This document shows positions 20,955-32,496 of a stretch of DNA of 64,000 bases, piece after piece. The DNA comes from Polychytrium aggregatum (taxonomy: Eukaryota > Chytridiomycota > Chytridiomycetes > Polychytriales): the NCBI RefSeq assembly GCF_025602895.1, contig NW_026516285.1:124001-188000 (forward strand), given 5' to 3'. The notes below the pieces were generated by a model, which made no database searches, was not told the origin of the DNA, and saw only the letters and a program-made list of their open reading frames with translations. Position 1 is the stretch's first letter, and each line of letters starts with the position of its first letter. Made by a program: the position numbers and the translations under genes.

Positions 20955-23172
20955 ATGGCCTCCGACAACATCCACTCGCCTGTACGCGACGTCTGGGAGG
21001 ACAACCTCGAGACCGAGCTGAAGTATCTGCGGGATCTCGTCGAGGAGTATCCCTTTCTGTCGATGGTGCGAGTCCCCTCCGCTCCTTCTGTCTCCTTCGC
21101 TGCGTCGCAGGCGGCCACGGGCCCTGCCGATACCGCCCATCGCCCATCGCCCATCGTCGTCGGACATCTTCCCGTGTCCATATCAGACTACTTGCCTGTA
21201 TTGTCAGCGACACTGGTGCTGATTTGTCTCGGGCCTGCATCTGCATCCGGCGTGGCTGCCTGGACCGCGCTTGCGTCCCCCCTGCTCCTGGGCGATTGTC
21301 CAAGAGGGACGAGATGTGCGAGATGGTCCCATATCAAATCCTTCGGGATCCTCTTGGCCCATGTCTCCATACACGATCCGTCACCGATCCGCAGCAGCAA
21401 CCTCGTGCAAGTGTTTTTCGTTTGCGCTAACCGTCATCTCTGTTGGTTCTCTCGCGGATTCGGCGACTGGCGCTTTCTCTCATCCCCCGCTGCAATCCCG
21501 TTGGATGCCGTACTGTCGTGTCACTTCCTTGGCCTTCAAAGGACACCGAGTTTCCCGGAGTGGTGGCTCGGCCGATAGGCAACTTCAAGACATCGACGGA
21601 CTATCACTACCAAACGCTGAGATGCAACGTCGACCTGCTCAAGATCATCCAACTCGGTACTGCATTGTCCCGTGATGCCAGCCTGCTACTTGCATCGATC
21701 AGTGGACCCATCGTCATCGAACGAGATGACGATGGGAGTGGAGCCGGCACCGAGAAGCCAGCGCTCTCCTTCCGCGGCTGACCGCTTCCCATCCGAACTC
21801 TCGCTGGCTTCGATGGCATCTAGGCATCACCTTTGTCAACGAACGGGGCGAGCCTCCGCCAGGAGTCTGCACATGGCAGTTCAACTTCAAGTTCAGTTTG
21901 AGGTGAGTCTCCATGCAAGCCGCTGGATCTCCATGCAAGTCGCTGGATCTCCGTGCAAGTCGTTGGATCGAACACATCTCCGACCAGGGCCATTTGCTGG
22001 AAATACGTATCGTGTGCTCCTGATGACCGAGTGGTCGTCTGATTGGGCGCCGACTTGACTGCACCATGAGTGTCATCAACCACCAGGAAAGACCGGACGA
22101 GCCGAGATGGACGGTCTCTGTCTTGGTTCGGCACCGAGGCGAGGACGGGTCGCTGGAAGGACGGGACTCCTTGGGCTGCTGGATTCAAGCATGTTCAAGC
22201 ATGTTCGCTGACTCGATCCGGTCTCTTCGATGGCAGCGAGGACATGTACGCCCCAGAATCGATCGAGCTGCTTCAAAAATCCGGAATCGACTTCAAGAAA
22301 CACGAAGAACTGGGGATCACGGTGGAGCACTTTGGCGAAGTGCTGATCAGCTCGGGATTCGTGCTCTTCAGCGATGTGCGATGGATATCATTTCATAGGT
22401 ATGGGCCTGCAAGGATGACCGCGATCCATGAAGCCAAGCCACCGACAGGAAGGAATGACCCGCATGGTGACGGTGATGACCATCTTTGGCTCCTGCGGCC
22501 GACACTAAATCACGAAACAATCGACTCTCATTCCCGCAACAGTGGCTACGATTTTGGATATTTATTGAAGATTCTGACCTGCCAGCTCCTTCCCGCGGAG
22601 GAGGCCGACTTTTTCGAGCTCCTGAAGCTGTATTTCCCGAATTTCTACGATATCAAATATCTGATGAAGAGCTGTAAAAACTTGAAGGGTGGGCTGCAGG
22701 ACGTTGCCGACGATCTCCAGGTAACGCAGAGCCTCAGACCACGGATGCCCACCGAGCCTGCGGTTGGCGGCGATTCCAGTTCAGAGCCCAGGCCCCCATC
22801 GCCGCTGATGTCGTTCCGTGTCTCTCTCAGATTCCCCGTATCGGACCGCAACACCAAGCCGGCAGCGATAGTCTGCTCACTTCGAAAACGTTCTTCAAGA
22901 TGAAGCAGATGTATTTTGACGACAGGATCGATGACAGCAAGTTCATGGGCTATCTGTTTGGTAAGGACTCGGCCATTTGCGCGCATATGGGTGTCTTGAC
23001 CCGTCTTTTTGCTATCCCCCCGCTCTTCGTCTGGCTCGGCGCATGTTCTTGATCTCACTCTTGCTCACCACGCCCTCCGGTGTGCCACACGGCTGATATG
23101 CGGCGTCGGTCGGTTCTGCCAGGGCTGTCGTCAACGTTCCCGCCAAAGGACTCGACTCTCTCGCTCGCATGA
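20955..23172 (+). CDS. CAF1: CCR4-NOT deadenylase CAF1/POP2 (CNOT7-like)
   Basis: Seven exons close in frame: 20955-21065, 21542-21656, 21824-21902, 22237-22398, 22543-22720, 22831-22960, 23123-23172 (825 nt, 274 residues, TGA stop). The product is the DEDDh 3'-5' exoribonuclease of the CCR4-NOT complex, which shortens mRNA poly(A) tails. Catalytic residues are visible: Asp and Glu in M-D-T-E-F-P-G, Asp in G-Y-D-F-G-Y-L, and His with Asp in Q-H-Q-A-G-S-D-S. Family landmarks include F-K-K-H-E-E-L-G-I and Y-L-M-K-S-C-K-N-L-K-G-G-L. The N-terminus (V-R-D-V-W-E-D-N-L-E) fits the family; an in-frame ATG six codons upstream could also be used. The protein ends soon after Y-L-F-G-L, with no Gln-rich tail. 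The last 50-bp exon is the least certain. Confidence 0.93.
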
Positions 23173-23670
23173 GCGCCGGCCCTCGGTATGACGAGAAATA
23201 AAAGTTCAAGTGCGCGATGACGCTTTCTTGGCTTCTATGTGGGCGAGGGTGCCCAGGGCCGAAGTCACCAACGCAGTCGTCGACGATCCAGGAATGCCAT
23301 GCGGCGACTAAACGAGGGAGAGTGGCAAATGCCAACACAGAATCCAAAGGACGAGAGAGAGGGGGGGGATGGTACAAGAGTGCAGAGAAGCAAAACGGAG
23401 TGGGTTGGATAACTGTACATGGTGACGGAGAAGGGGAGACGAGAAAAGCTCATAAGGGCTGTCGTATCCGCTCCGATCCAGCGGCAAAGACAGCGTCGTG
23501 CCGATATGATGTTCAGGCACGCCGCTGGTCGAGACGGAGAGATGGCAATGCGACATTTCGCAGGCGGATAAGTGAGGCTCGAGATTGACCAGGCAGAAGG
23601 GGAGGATATGCCATTCGGCTCAGCCAGCTCAGTCGACAGTCACAAAATCAATATCAGCGAGGATGTGGAA
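23173..23670. other. Convergent intergenic region, CAF1 / SLC25
   Basis: About 500 bp between the 3' ends of two convergent genes. I see no open frame with family resemblance and no strong repeat; it presumably holds both polyadenylation signals. Confidence 0.6.
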
Positions 23671-25970
23671 TCACGCAAACAGCTTCACGATGCCTTCGTA
23701 GCAGAAGAACATGATGGCGGCGTTCGGAACGACACGCATAAGATGCGCTGTCATGCCGCCGTAGAGAGCCCGGACGCCCTCCTCACGATAAACCAGGGCG
23801 GCGGTCTTCCACAATCCCGTGTACTTTTGGACGCCGTTGATGGGTGGCTGTCTCATGCGCGTTCGTAGTACCTACGAGGCGGAGTATTTGAGGAGGCGGT
23901 GTGCAGGCGTCAGATATCGAGTCCAGCCCGCAGCAGCCCAAGGGCAGCGCAGCAGTAACAAACCTCATGCGGGTAGGCGATGATGGCAGCAACAAGCTTG
24001 GCGATACTGGCTGTGGCCAAGGTGTCGACGGCATCTAGCATAGGCAATCAGCACAGAAGAGGCGCCGTGAGTATCAGGACAGATGCGGCCGATGACGATG
24101 GTCCGCAGGCCAACGGATGCAGAGTGCAGAGCGCCAACCTTGTGTCTCGTGAGAAAGCGAAAAGCCCGTGCTTTCTGCGCCCGACTGCTTGGAACGTTGC
24201 TCCTTTCGGATCTGCTTCATGTAGCTCTTCATCTTCTCGTAGATGACAAACTGGAATGTCGACTCGGCAAGACCTGGAGTGATGGATGGGCGGTGATTGT
24301 CCCCGTCATTGGGAGAGTCAGCGACACAGGCAAGGGTCCAGCTCGACATCCTCGACTCGGCTGGAAAGTCGACCCACTTGGACTCAAAGTCCCGTTGCCA
24401 CATAGTCAAGCTGGCTGCTTGTCGCAACCATCCCGAATGCCAGCAGTGGAGAGCATGATCAACATTGGCCGATCGCGCAGAGGCTTTCGCTTGCGCTTAC
24501 CGAGGAAGCTGGCCGAGAGGCCGGTGTAGAGCGCGCCGATTCCCTCGTTCTTGACGATCATGTAGGCGCAGTGGAAGCTGTTTTTGTAGGGAAGAGCGTT
24601 GCCGAGGCTCTTGCTTTCAGATTGTAGTTGCTGCGATGATGCACCGCGTTATATGAGAATCAGCTCATGGGAAGGGGAGGCGAACGCCACGAGGGCAGAT
24701 ACAAGCACGATCGACGCGGCAGAAGCGGAGGCTCGCAGAGCAACCAAAGGATGTGGAGTCAATTCGCTCACGCGGCATCGAGGCGACGGACTTGATCGAA
24801 AGGCGGCCGGCTGCCTCCGACTTGGGGGGGGGCATGTATGCAGCAGCAACTCACCATTCTCGTCTTGATGAGCCAGATGGGGTTGGTGCCAACAGCTGTG
24901 CAGATACCTGCTGTCGCAGCCGAGGCCATGTGGACGATCGACGTCTCCTTGCCATCGTTCAGGTGTGTGTAGAGATGCTTGCCCTGGCTGTATGCAGAGA
25001 AGTAGATCGACCGCGCCGGGATGATGCCGATCAAGTTGGGACCGAGACCCTTCCACAGAGCGCGGATGCCTTCTTGCTGGCGAATGGACCTGGAGAAGAG
25101 TCGAGCATTGAGCGAGTGGACGCAGAGGGCGGATCGAGCAACGGGACTGAACTGAGCGGGCGAGCCCGGTGGCGAAAGTGATCCGATGTGACTCACGCAG
25201 CCATCCCGTACCTCAGGATATCGACCACACCGGTCATGCTGAGGAGGGCGGCACGAAACGGGTTCAGCGATTTGGCCCGGGTTTCCATCGGCTGGTACAG
25301 CGAAGACTACACGAGGGACGGGAGGGGCTGATGATAAGTCCATGCACAGGCATGATGTGTCCGTCCGCCCAGGCAAGCTGCTGCCTGCGAGCGGCCGTTT
25401 CTGCTTTGTCGATAGGACGAGCAGGCGAAGCCGCGGCGTACCTGCAAGCGGGTCTTGACGACTTCCAGTGGGCAGAGAATTGTTGCGCCGACTGCGGTGA
25501 TGGCAGACGATTTGGATTGAGATTGGGTGAATATGGGCTGCTGGTTAGAACGAACCGGTGCTTTCGAGAGATGGGTGATGCACCCCAGCCCACACATGGA
25601 TGGCTTCGGGGACAGCTGGCTGCAACTCACTGGCACCGGCAGTTCTGGTTTGAAGGTATTTGATGTGTATGTGATCGATGGGATCCGTGTGAGACGCCGA
25701 TTGATATGCCAGCGCGAGGTGTGGTCGTTGTGGTCGTTGTGGTCATGATAGTTCCAGATCGTCGATGTGCAGGCATGGAATGGACGAGGATATTAGGCCA
25801 TGAGCCATCACCACGGACTGGCAAAAGACATGCCCACAGACAGCCACATACCCTCCGGCCGCAAAGTGGAGCCAAAAGGACGGCTGTTTCTTGTGCTTGG
25901 GAGGAGCGACCTTTATCGGGCGTACCGACGGGATGACGCTGGAGGATGGGGGTTCAGAGACGGCGGCCAT
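23671..25970 (-). CDS. Mitochondrial carrier, pyrimidine-nucleotide type (SLC25A33/36, yeast Rim2)
   Basis: Inner-membrane solute carrier with three repeats, split over about eight exons. Exon 1 (25970-25851) is a Pro/Lys-rich leader ending F-W-L-H-F-A-A-G-G. Then come C-P-L-E-V-V-K-T-R-L-Q (about 25510-25440), a linker exon (about 25310-25210), E-G-I-R-A-L-W-K-G-L-G-P-N and T-N-P-I-W-L-I-K-T-R-M (25095-24860), E-G-I-G-A-L-Y-T-G-L-S-A-S-F (about 24610-24490), E-S-T-F-Q-F-V-I-Y-E-K (about 24280-24110), a short exon with A-Y-P-H-E (about 24040-23965) and the last exon (about 23860-23671) with H-L-M-R-V-V-P-N-A-A-I-M-F. The P-x-(D/E)-x-x-(K/R) carrier signatures and the T-N-P-I-W-L-I-K-T-R-M phrase are typical of the pyrimidine-nucleotide branch. 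Transport substrate is inferred from family. Exon borders are approximate. Confidence 0.85.
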
Positions 25971-27523
25971 GGCGAGCTGTTGCTGGCGGTATGCTTGGGT
26001 GCCGAGGAGAGTCGCAGACGAAGGTCCAAACAGCAGTCGCAGGGCCGAGACGAGGGCTGAGATGCAGGACCGAGACGGTGGTCTGGGACGCAGGCCAAGG
26101 CAGCAAGGAGACAGGGCGGCTGCGGACGACGACCAGGCCAGAGCGGGTCATGAAGGGCAGATGAGGCCAGGAAGAAAAAAAGCGTGATGCGTTCTGTGCG
26201 TCTGTGCGGGCGGCGATTGGCTGAGCGGCTGGCTGTGTGGGCGATGAGAGCGACCAGGAGGAAATCGACGGACAGCCAGCAAGTAATTAACGGGCAACCA
26301 GCAAGTAATCAACAAGTAACCAACGGCCAACCAGCAAGTAATCAACAAGTAACCAACGGGCAACCAAGCAGCACACAGGGAACGGAAGGTGTCTGTGTCG
26401 ATGCACATTTACTGCTGACTGCCGACACAGATCGACCGAAATCGCCATTGCACCGCCACAGCACCGCCACAGATGTTCTGTGGGCACGGAACTGGCTGGA
26501 GCCGGCTGGGTGCCCTCACGTGGGGCGTGGCTTGGCCTGTCGCACGAAAAAAAAAAGATCGCCGAGCGAGAGCGGCAGCGAGGACGGGGCGAGAGCAGCC
26601 GAGGCGATGGCGAGACGAGGCGAGACGAGAGTCTGTCGAGAGCAGCCGAGAGCAGCAGCACACAGTGCACAGCGAGAGCGGGGTGCAGCGAGGACCGCCT
26701 CGCACGCTCTCGCCGCCGTCTCGCTGTCGGCGCTGTGTCTCGGCGGCCTGTCTTTTCTGCCTCCGTTCTTGCGCTTCTTCTCTTTCTTCCTTCCTCCTCC
26801 GGTTTCCATTTGGCCTATTGCTCCCCGCGGTCGGAATATCTCCTCACAACTCGCAAAGGTACACCTGCGCCCCCTGCATCGGCAAGCTGCTGCGTTCGCG
26901 CACGGCGTGCTTGTGTGCATGTACAGACAGGCCCTGTCACATCGGGATGCTGTCGTCTGCGACACACGACAGCTGGATGATTCGCTCGCGGAGTGCGGCT
27001 GTGGCTCCTGTCGAATGCGGGACCAAGGATGCAACGGACGCAAGCATTCATCGGTATCAATCCGATCGATACGGACTCGTGTGCTCAGTGAATCAGCGGC
27101 TTTGGACGACGATCCAGCATGGGACGCTGTGCCGGATGGCGGTGGGACGGCCCGAACGCCAGGATCGGTCCGTTGCTCTTTAACAAATGGATCTGTCCGT
27201 GGGAACAACACTGTCTCGGCATCAACACAGAGAAGCCACTCTCGGATGGATCCACGGCAGACGATTGCCTCCCGGACCCTGCAGCCGGTGCTGCCATAGG
27301 ACATGGACTTTGGACGGCAAAGCTCTCTGTGCATTGACGGCTCCAGCCATCAGCAACGCCCACCCATGACCTGCTCGAACAAGTCGTACCGATCCATGCC
27401 ACAGCTGCACCGCGGATTCACTGTCGCTCTTTCAATTTCGATTCGTTTACCCCCCCCGGCGGCAATCCTGACTACGAGTGCCACCTCACGACGCTGACCG
27501 TATCCGCCCCCTGGTGTTCGCAG
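25971..27523. promoter_or_regulatory. Divergent region between the carrier and eL28 genes
   Basis: 1.55 kb separating two head-to-head genes. The eL28 start codon comes right after a pyrimidine-rich CGCAG, the look of a splice acceptor, so a non-coding first exon and 5'-UTR intron of eL28 probably lie here. A 26.3-kb tandem repeat is listed separately. Long open frames in 26184-27334 on both strands look like GC-driven artefacts. Confidence 0.5.
26276..26365. repeat. Tandem repeat around CAACCAGCAAGTAAT
   Basis: Modules CAACCAGCAAGTAATCAAC and AAGTAACCAACGG alternate at least three times with small changes and a period of about 34 bp. The A-rich composition contrasts with the GC-rich surroundings. 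Confidence 0.8.
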
Positions 27524-28141
27524 ATGTCCTCTGATCTTGTCTGGCTTTTGACCAAGAAGTCCAACTCCTTCCTCGTCAAGAGAAACGGTGCTGAGTTCTC
27601 TCGCGAGAAGGGCAACCTCCTCAACAAGAACTCGTACAAGTTCTCTGGCATCGCCAGCGCCCAGGTATGTTGCGAGTCGGCGTGCTGGCCGTGGGTCTGG
27701 ATGCTGTTGCCGCCATCCATGTCTTGTGAACTCATCCCATCTGTGATGCTGGCTGGGTCTGCAGACCATCGGCATTGCCCAGGGTGCCAAGGGTGTCACC
27801 CTTACTCTGACCAAGACCAAGAAGGCCAACCACCCCATCAAGGCCACCACCGAGGTCGTCTTCAAGACCGGTGTCCGCGGTGCTGCCAAGACTGTCAAGA
27901 AGATCACCAACACCTACCGCCCTGATCTCCAGTCTGTACGTATCTGTCTCCGGCACGGCCCTTTGCTCTCAATGTGCGCCAGCCCTGTTGCTGCTGCTGC
28001 TATCCAGATCCTGTGACCGTCTCTGGTTTCCAATGCACTCTCAATGCCCTCGCTGACGCCTCGGCCCTGCTTCTGCTTCTGCTTCTCCAGGCTGCCCTCG
28101 CCCGCCTCAGCCGTGTTGCTCAGTCTGGCAAGGCCAACTAA
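27524..28141 (+). CDS. RPL28: 60S ribosomal protein eL28
   Basis: Three exons close in frame: 27524-27664, 27765-27935, 28091-28141 (363 nt, 120 residues, TAA stop). The product is large-subunit ribosomal protein eL28. Recognisable parts are M-S-S-D-L-V-W-L-L-T-K, N-S-F-L-V-K-R-N-G, F-S-R-E-K-G-N-L-L-N, and Y-R-P-D-L-Q-S near the C-terminus. The length is close to other eL28 proteins. All introns are GT...AG. eL28 is absent from budding yeast but present in many other fungi and animals, so its presence is informative about lineage (family knowledge). Confidence 0.95.
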
Positions 28142-28609
28142 GCGTGCGTGTGGATTTTGTTGCACATGGTCATGAATACAGTTGTTGCTGAGGATTGATT
28201 ACCCCGATCCTACTCACCGGACATGTTCCTGGACTGGACAATGTGGGTAGCCACTGGATGCCACTGCTGAGCTCGGATCGTCGAGCGGTGGAGTATTTAT
28301 GGCGGCTGTGACTCAGGACGACGACCATGGCCATATGTTGCGCGATCATGATTGGTGGTGGGAAGGGAGGATGCATTGTTGGGCGAGCTGCTCCGATCTC
28401 ATCGGAGGCCATCGATCGAGGATGATGCACCGCCTTCTCAGCATCGGTATTGGTGCTCGTAAAATCGAGATTGGCTCTGCGTCGACAATGCCCAAGCACC
28501 TCATTCTTGCTCGGGGGTTCTCCGAGGGTCTGCTCGCAATCCCTCTCGCTGCCAAGCTCACACATGTCCAACGGATCCAACGAGCGGATGCTCTCGAATA
28601 CGGGTCCCC
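28142..28609. other. Intergenic region downstream of eL28
   Basis: About 470 bp holding the eL28 3' UTR and the promoter of the following plus-strand gene. A CCTCAGTCACAGCC-like GC-rich segment and GGAGTATTTATGG near 28290 are visible, the latter possibly TATA-like for the next gene. Nothing else is seen. Confidence 0.4.
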
Positions 28610-30907
28610 ATGCAGAATCCCTCGGCTTCCAAGACATACTGCAGAGTTTTCTTTGCGGGATGCTGCTACGGCCCGTTGTCGACGCCCGTCGAGCTTGCCA
28701 GGGTCTTTCGGGCACTCGGGGTTGCTTCGACCCCCAAGCCCGCGGTCTATCGGATCGTCCAGACAGTGCATTCGGCGGTCAAGGCAGCAGACGCCCGACC
28801 CGACCGAGATGCGGGCCAGGATGCTGAAACTCGCGAGTTTGTCTCAGGCGCGATGCTTGTCGAGGCCGGGGTCTACGAAGTGGTCGGTTGTGCAGCAGGC
28901 ATATCTGCTGTCCCTGGTCTCGATCCCTCATCCAAACATGCCCCTCTTCCCACGGGCCGTCGTTCGTCCAGCACCAATGACTTTTCACGCACCGGCCAAG
29001 GCTCTGCATCGCCAAGCACTCGTCGTCTCGAGAAGAACCTGTCCGAGCTCACGATCATCTCAGATACAGGCGGTCCCGGCGTCGTTCCCGCCAGGCCCGG
29101 CATGCTGGCGGGTCGACCCATGGTCCAGGCGAGGCAACCAGACCGGCACATCCACAACCAGCACACCAACGTCGGAACCCGCAACAACAGCGATGGCGAT
29201 GTGTATCAGCAGCCCCTGCCAGAGCTGCCTCGGGCACATCGGCCATTGACGTCGCGCCCGTCATCAAGTCCGACTCAAACGCAGGACCGCCAGAGCAAGT
29301 GCAGCAGTCGTCTCGCCAATGCCACTGGCAAATCCTCGTCTGGTGTGCCAAGCCCAAACCCGCTCCAGTTGTCGAACGAGGAGCTTCAAGCCAGCATCCA
29401 GGCCATGCTCCAGCTCCTGGCCACACTGCCACAGCGCTATGTCAAGTACAACTCGGTCCTCTCCAGGCGCATCCACGATGCCGTCGGCCAAGTCGAGAGC
29501 ATGCAGACTCTGATCTTTGGCCACGAGACGGACGCCGACCTTGACAGACCCATGTATACCCCAGGTGCCCAGCCGGGCAAGGACGATAAGGTCGACGCAC
29601 TCGACAGTTACTACGCCGACCAGATGGAGATGGAAGACGATCCTGTTGACGCAGGAAGAGCAAGCAGCAGCAGCAGCAGCAATTGCTCCGGACGCAACGA
29701 CCCCGGAAGCACTCCTGGCCACAACAATCGAATGCATGCGCACCAGCGAGACTCAGCCGGTATCGACACAGGCGATGTCCGTGTGAACGATCCTCGTCCC
29801 AGCCATGTCGTCGGCAGCAGCCCCGGGCGCAATCCCAAGTCCATCCGACTCAGCCGGCAGCAGAGGTACTTTCTCTCGCTCAAGATCCTGCGGCTGCTCA
29901 AGGACTGCTGGGATGCCGTGTGGATCCGCTTCTCGCCGGCGACCCGCATCTTCCATCTCACCGACTTTGAGAGCCTCGACCGTGTGGAGGCCGCCGAACA
30001 TGTCCTCAACCGACTGCATCTGTGGAGACGGACGCTGGATCTGGCAAAGTGGAAGGAGCTCTCAAAGAGCTCGGCGCTCGAGCATCTCTGGAACACCACC
30101 CTCATTGCTCGCCGGCGCCGGTCGTTTTTACCGGCCTCGGTCTTTGTCGACCGGGCCAGCATGCCTCCGTCGAGCCGGCGCCGATCGACGGGATCATGGG
30201 CCGACAGTATCGCTGGAAATGCATCCCTCGACAAACGCTCTCGCCCGGACACAGCTGCCGGGCTGCAGCTGGGATTGGAGCGCATCCTGCACACCCAAAA
30301 CCATGCCCCCTTCCCCGCCAAGGTCGTCGCCGCAGGCATTTACCACTCGGGGGCTGCTCCTCTGGCGTCATTCTTGCCGCCGACGCCGTCGGATGATGCC
30401 ATGCACATACACCGGCCACTCGACCCAAGCCGGGCAGACAGCCTCGACCGCACCCTCGATTTCGCCCTGGACGACCTCGGGCTTGGGCTGGAGCTGGGCC
30501 TCGGACCGGAGCAGAAGCAGGAGCCGGGGCGACGCCCGAGAACTGCTCCTGCCAATGATCCTGTCTCAGAGTACCAACTGTTGAGCGAGTTCCGCATCCG
30601 CTTCATCTCCCAGATGACCGCGCGCCGACTGTATCGCGACGACGACCTCGTCGACCTGATGAACGAGCTGGCGCTCGAGCACAAGCGGGCCCTTGCCCAG
30701 TCCCATCCGAGTCAGATCTATCCCGGCCGGCTGATTGTCTCATCCATTCTGAGCGAGTTCCAGCTCGGCCTCGACCACCAACATCTGCACATGTACTCGC
30801 GGGGGAGCCTGGCAGCGGCAGAGCCGGACGAAAGTCAGACAGGCAGCGATCGGCCGGTGACGGCTGCCATCTCAAGCCAGGCAGACATGCCACCGTTGTC
30901 GCTGTAA
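28610..30907 (+). CDS. Unrecognised large protein
   Basis: A single uninterrupted frame of 765 codons. I do not recognise the family. The N-terminal third is Ser/Pro/Gln-rich and probably disordered. A helical segment around residues 265-305 (S-N-E-E-L-Q-A-S-I-Q-A-M-L-Q-L) is followed by an acidic stretch, then a poly-Ser tract from an AGC microsatellite. A well-structured helical region around residues 420-510 (R-Y-F-L-S-L-K-I-L-R-L-L-K-D-C-W-D-A-V) and another near 640-720 (E-F-R-I-R-F-I-S-Q-M-T-A-R-R-L) look like folded domains. Codon use is consistent with coding throughout. The true start could be inside the frame or in an unseen upstream exon, since the first 100 residues look less native. 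No signal peptide or membrane segment is evident. Confidence 0.6.
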   Translation: MQNPSASKTYCRVFFAGCCYGPLSTPVELARVFRALGVASTPKPAVYRIVQTVHSAVKAADARPDRDAGQDAETREFVSGAMLVEAGVYEVVGCAAGISAVPGLDPSSKHAPLPTGRRSSSTNDFSRTGQGSASPSTRRLEKNLSELTIISDTGGPGVVPARPGMLAGRPMVQARQPDRHIHNQHTNVGTRNNSDGDVYQQPLPELPRAHRPLTSRPSSSPTQTQDRQSKCSSRLANATGKSSSGVPSPNPLQLSNEELQASIQAMLQLLATLPQRYVKYNSVLSRRIHDAVGQVESMQTLIFGHETDADLDRPMYTPGAQPGKDDKVDALDSYYADQMEMEDDPVDAGRASSSSSSNCSGRNDPGSTPGHNNRMHAHQRDSAGIDTGDVRVNDPRPSHVVGSSPGRNPKSIRLSRQQRYFLSLKILRLLKDCWDAVWIRFSPATRIFHLTDFESLDRVEAAEHVLNRLHLWRRTLDLAKWKELSKSSALEHLWNTTLIARRRRSFLPASVFVDRASMPPSSRRRSTGSWADSIAGNASLDKRSRPDTAAGLQLGLERILHTQNHAPFPAKVVAAGIYHSGAAPLASFLPPTPSDDAMHIHRPLDPSRADSLDRTLDFALDDLGLGLELGLGPEQKQEPGRRPRTAPANDPVSEYQLLSEFRIRFISQMTARRLYRDDDLVDLMNELALEHKRALAQSHPSQIYPGRLIVSSILSEFQLGLDHQHLHMYSRGSLAAAEPDESQTGSDRPVTAAISSQADMPPLSL

Positions 30908-31607
30908 GACCACCAGCCTTTGAACAACCAACAAACAACTCGTGCAGTCCGTAATAGCCTCATGCCGCCCGTCCCCTTTCGCAAAACAACTCCGACATGG
31001 TGCCCTGCCATGAGCCACATCCCTCGCTTGCGCTGGTCTGCCTGCCATCGCACCCACCAACAACCGAGCCGACAGTCGAGCTGGCAATCGGACGGGCGGA
31101 TGGATTCCCCCCCCCCAAACAAACTCGCTCTGTCGTTCGCAGGACAGTCGCGGCGAGGCGAGAAGCTTGCTTGCGATGGTATTGTATTTTGGGCAAGATT
31201 ACAACACTGATTCTGGCTATCTACGAAGACGAGAAGGGTAATAATATAAGGAATGTGGCTCTCGCACACAGATGGAGAGAGTGGAGTGGCGAGCACATCA
31301 CCGCCCATCGCGAGAGGGGACGGGTGGTCGAGCAGACTCGAGGGACGAACACAGGCGGGTGGGTGATAATGGGGGGGGGGCGGAGGAATATTGACAGAAA
31401 GGCAGAGGAGGAAAGGTCGAGGGAGAAATCATTAGCTTGCAGAGAGGTGCACTGTCAAGGTGGGGAGGGCCCTTGCGGTAACAGAATCACTCCGCTTTGC
31501 CGGCAGAGGAAGGATCTTGACCCAAGGCACAGACTTTTGGCAGAAGGCCGCCCCGCTTGGAAGGCAGTTTGTATGGACAACAGATGGACGACGGACGGGA
31601 AGGGCGC
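30908..31607. other. Convergent intergenic region
   Basis: 700 bp between two convergent unrecognised genes. It contains homopolymer runs (C8 at about 31109, G9 at about 31372) and no frame with family resemblance. Confidence 0.55.
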
Positions 31608-32496
31608 TCACGAGTTCATGCGCTGTCGCCAGGACAGGGGGTGCAAGTCATGGGTGCTCAGTATCTTGGGCGGCTGGTAGACGCTTGGATGGTGGGCGAC
31701 AGGCTGGGCAGCCCGGGGCTGAGGCTGGGGCTGAGGCTGAGGGACGACCGGCGAGGTCTCCATCTCAATGTCCATGGCATCGGGTGATGACGGCGTGAGT
31801 GGGCCGGATAGCGAGTATCCCGACGAGGCGGAGGGTGCGCCATGCGGATGATGGTATCCGGCCGCGCTTGTGACGATGTTCGCCGACGAGGGCAGGCAGG
31901 CGAATCCTGGCGCATACGGCTGTATCGGCTCGAGGCTGTCTTGGGAGCGCAGCGAGTCAAACGAGCGATAGTGCGAGAGCCCTGAGGCAAAACCCGATCC
32001 GACACACGGATGGCCGTCCTGCGACTTGGGATAGGCCGGGATCGAGCCATATGCGAGGCCGACGGCGTGGAAGGGCTCTGCAGGAGCAGGAACGCTGGCC
32101 CAGTGACCTTGGCAGGGTTCGGGACGGCGCCGCTTGAGGGAGGTGGTGTCCTGCTCAAATAGAGCCTGGTTCTGTTTGGGAAGATCGGGTGATGGGAATG
32201 GGTCAGTAAGCAGCCAAGTTGAGGCAGCCGGCACATGAGCATCCAAATGACCAGACATCAGGGCGAGACAAGACAGGTCCGGGGTGCCTTGGGTACACTA
32301 CCACATCGGCAGCCACTGGATGCCACACGCATTCGCACCGAGGTACCGTTCACAATGCGTTGAACATATAACTGCAGCGAGAAGCCCAGCAACCACCGCA
32401 GAGTAACTGGCTGACCGGTGATAAGCACACACAAACCATGGCAGTGGCAGCTGTGATTCTCACCGAGTAGAGCTCGTGGTCGAGGAGACGCTTCAT
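31608..32496 (-). CDS. Small unrecognised Pro/Ser/Gln-rich protein
   Basis: Two exons close in frame: 32496-32464 encodes M-K-R-L-L-D-H-E-L-Y-S, then GTGAGA; exon 2 runs 32171-31608 after a CAG acceptor, giving 597 nt and 198 residues with a TGA stop. The joined start continues N-Q-A-L-F-E-Q-D-T-T-S-L-K-R-R-R-P, a basic patch that may be a nuclear signal. The rest is low complexity, with a Pro-Gln repeat (P-Q-P-Q-P-Q-P-Q) and many prolines and histidines. I do not recognise the family. An alternative single-exon reading begins at 32258. TATA-like boxes lie upstream at 32761-32768 and 32923-32930 on this strand. Confidence 0.55.

Noticed and set aside
26276-26365. Alternating repeats considered as a CRISPR or telomere-like array
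   Set aside because: There are too few units, no unique spacers and no telomeric motif.
26184-27334. Long frames on both strands between the carrier and eL28 genes
   Set aside because: Both strands are open over the same interval, a GC effect; compositions are Arg/Ser/His-rich and family-free.
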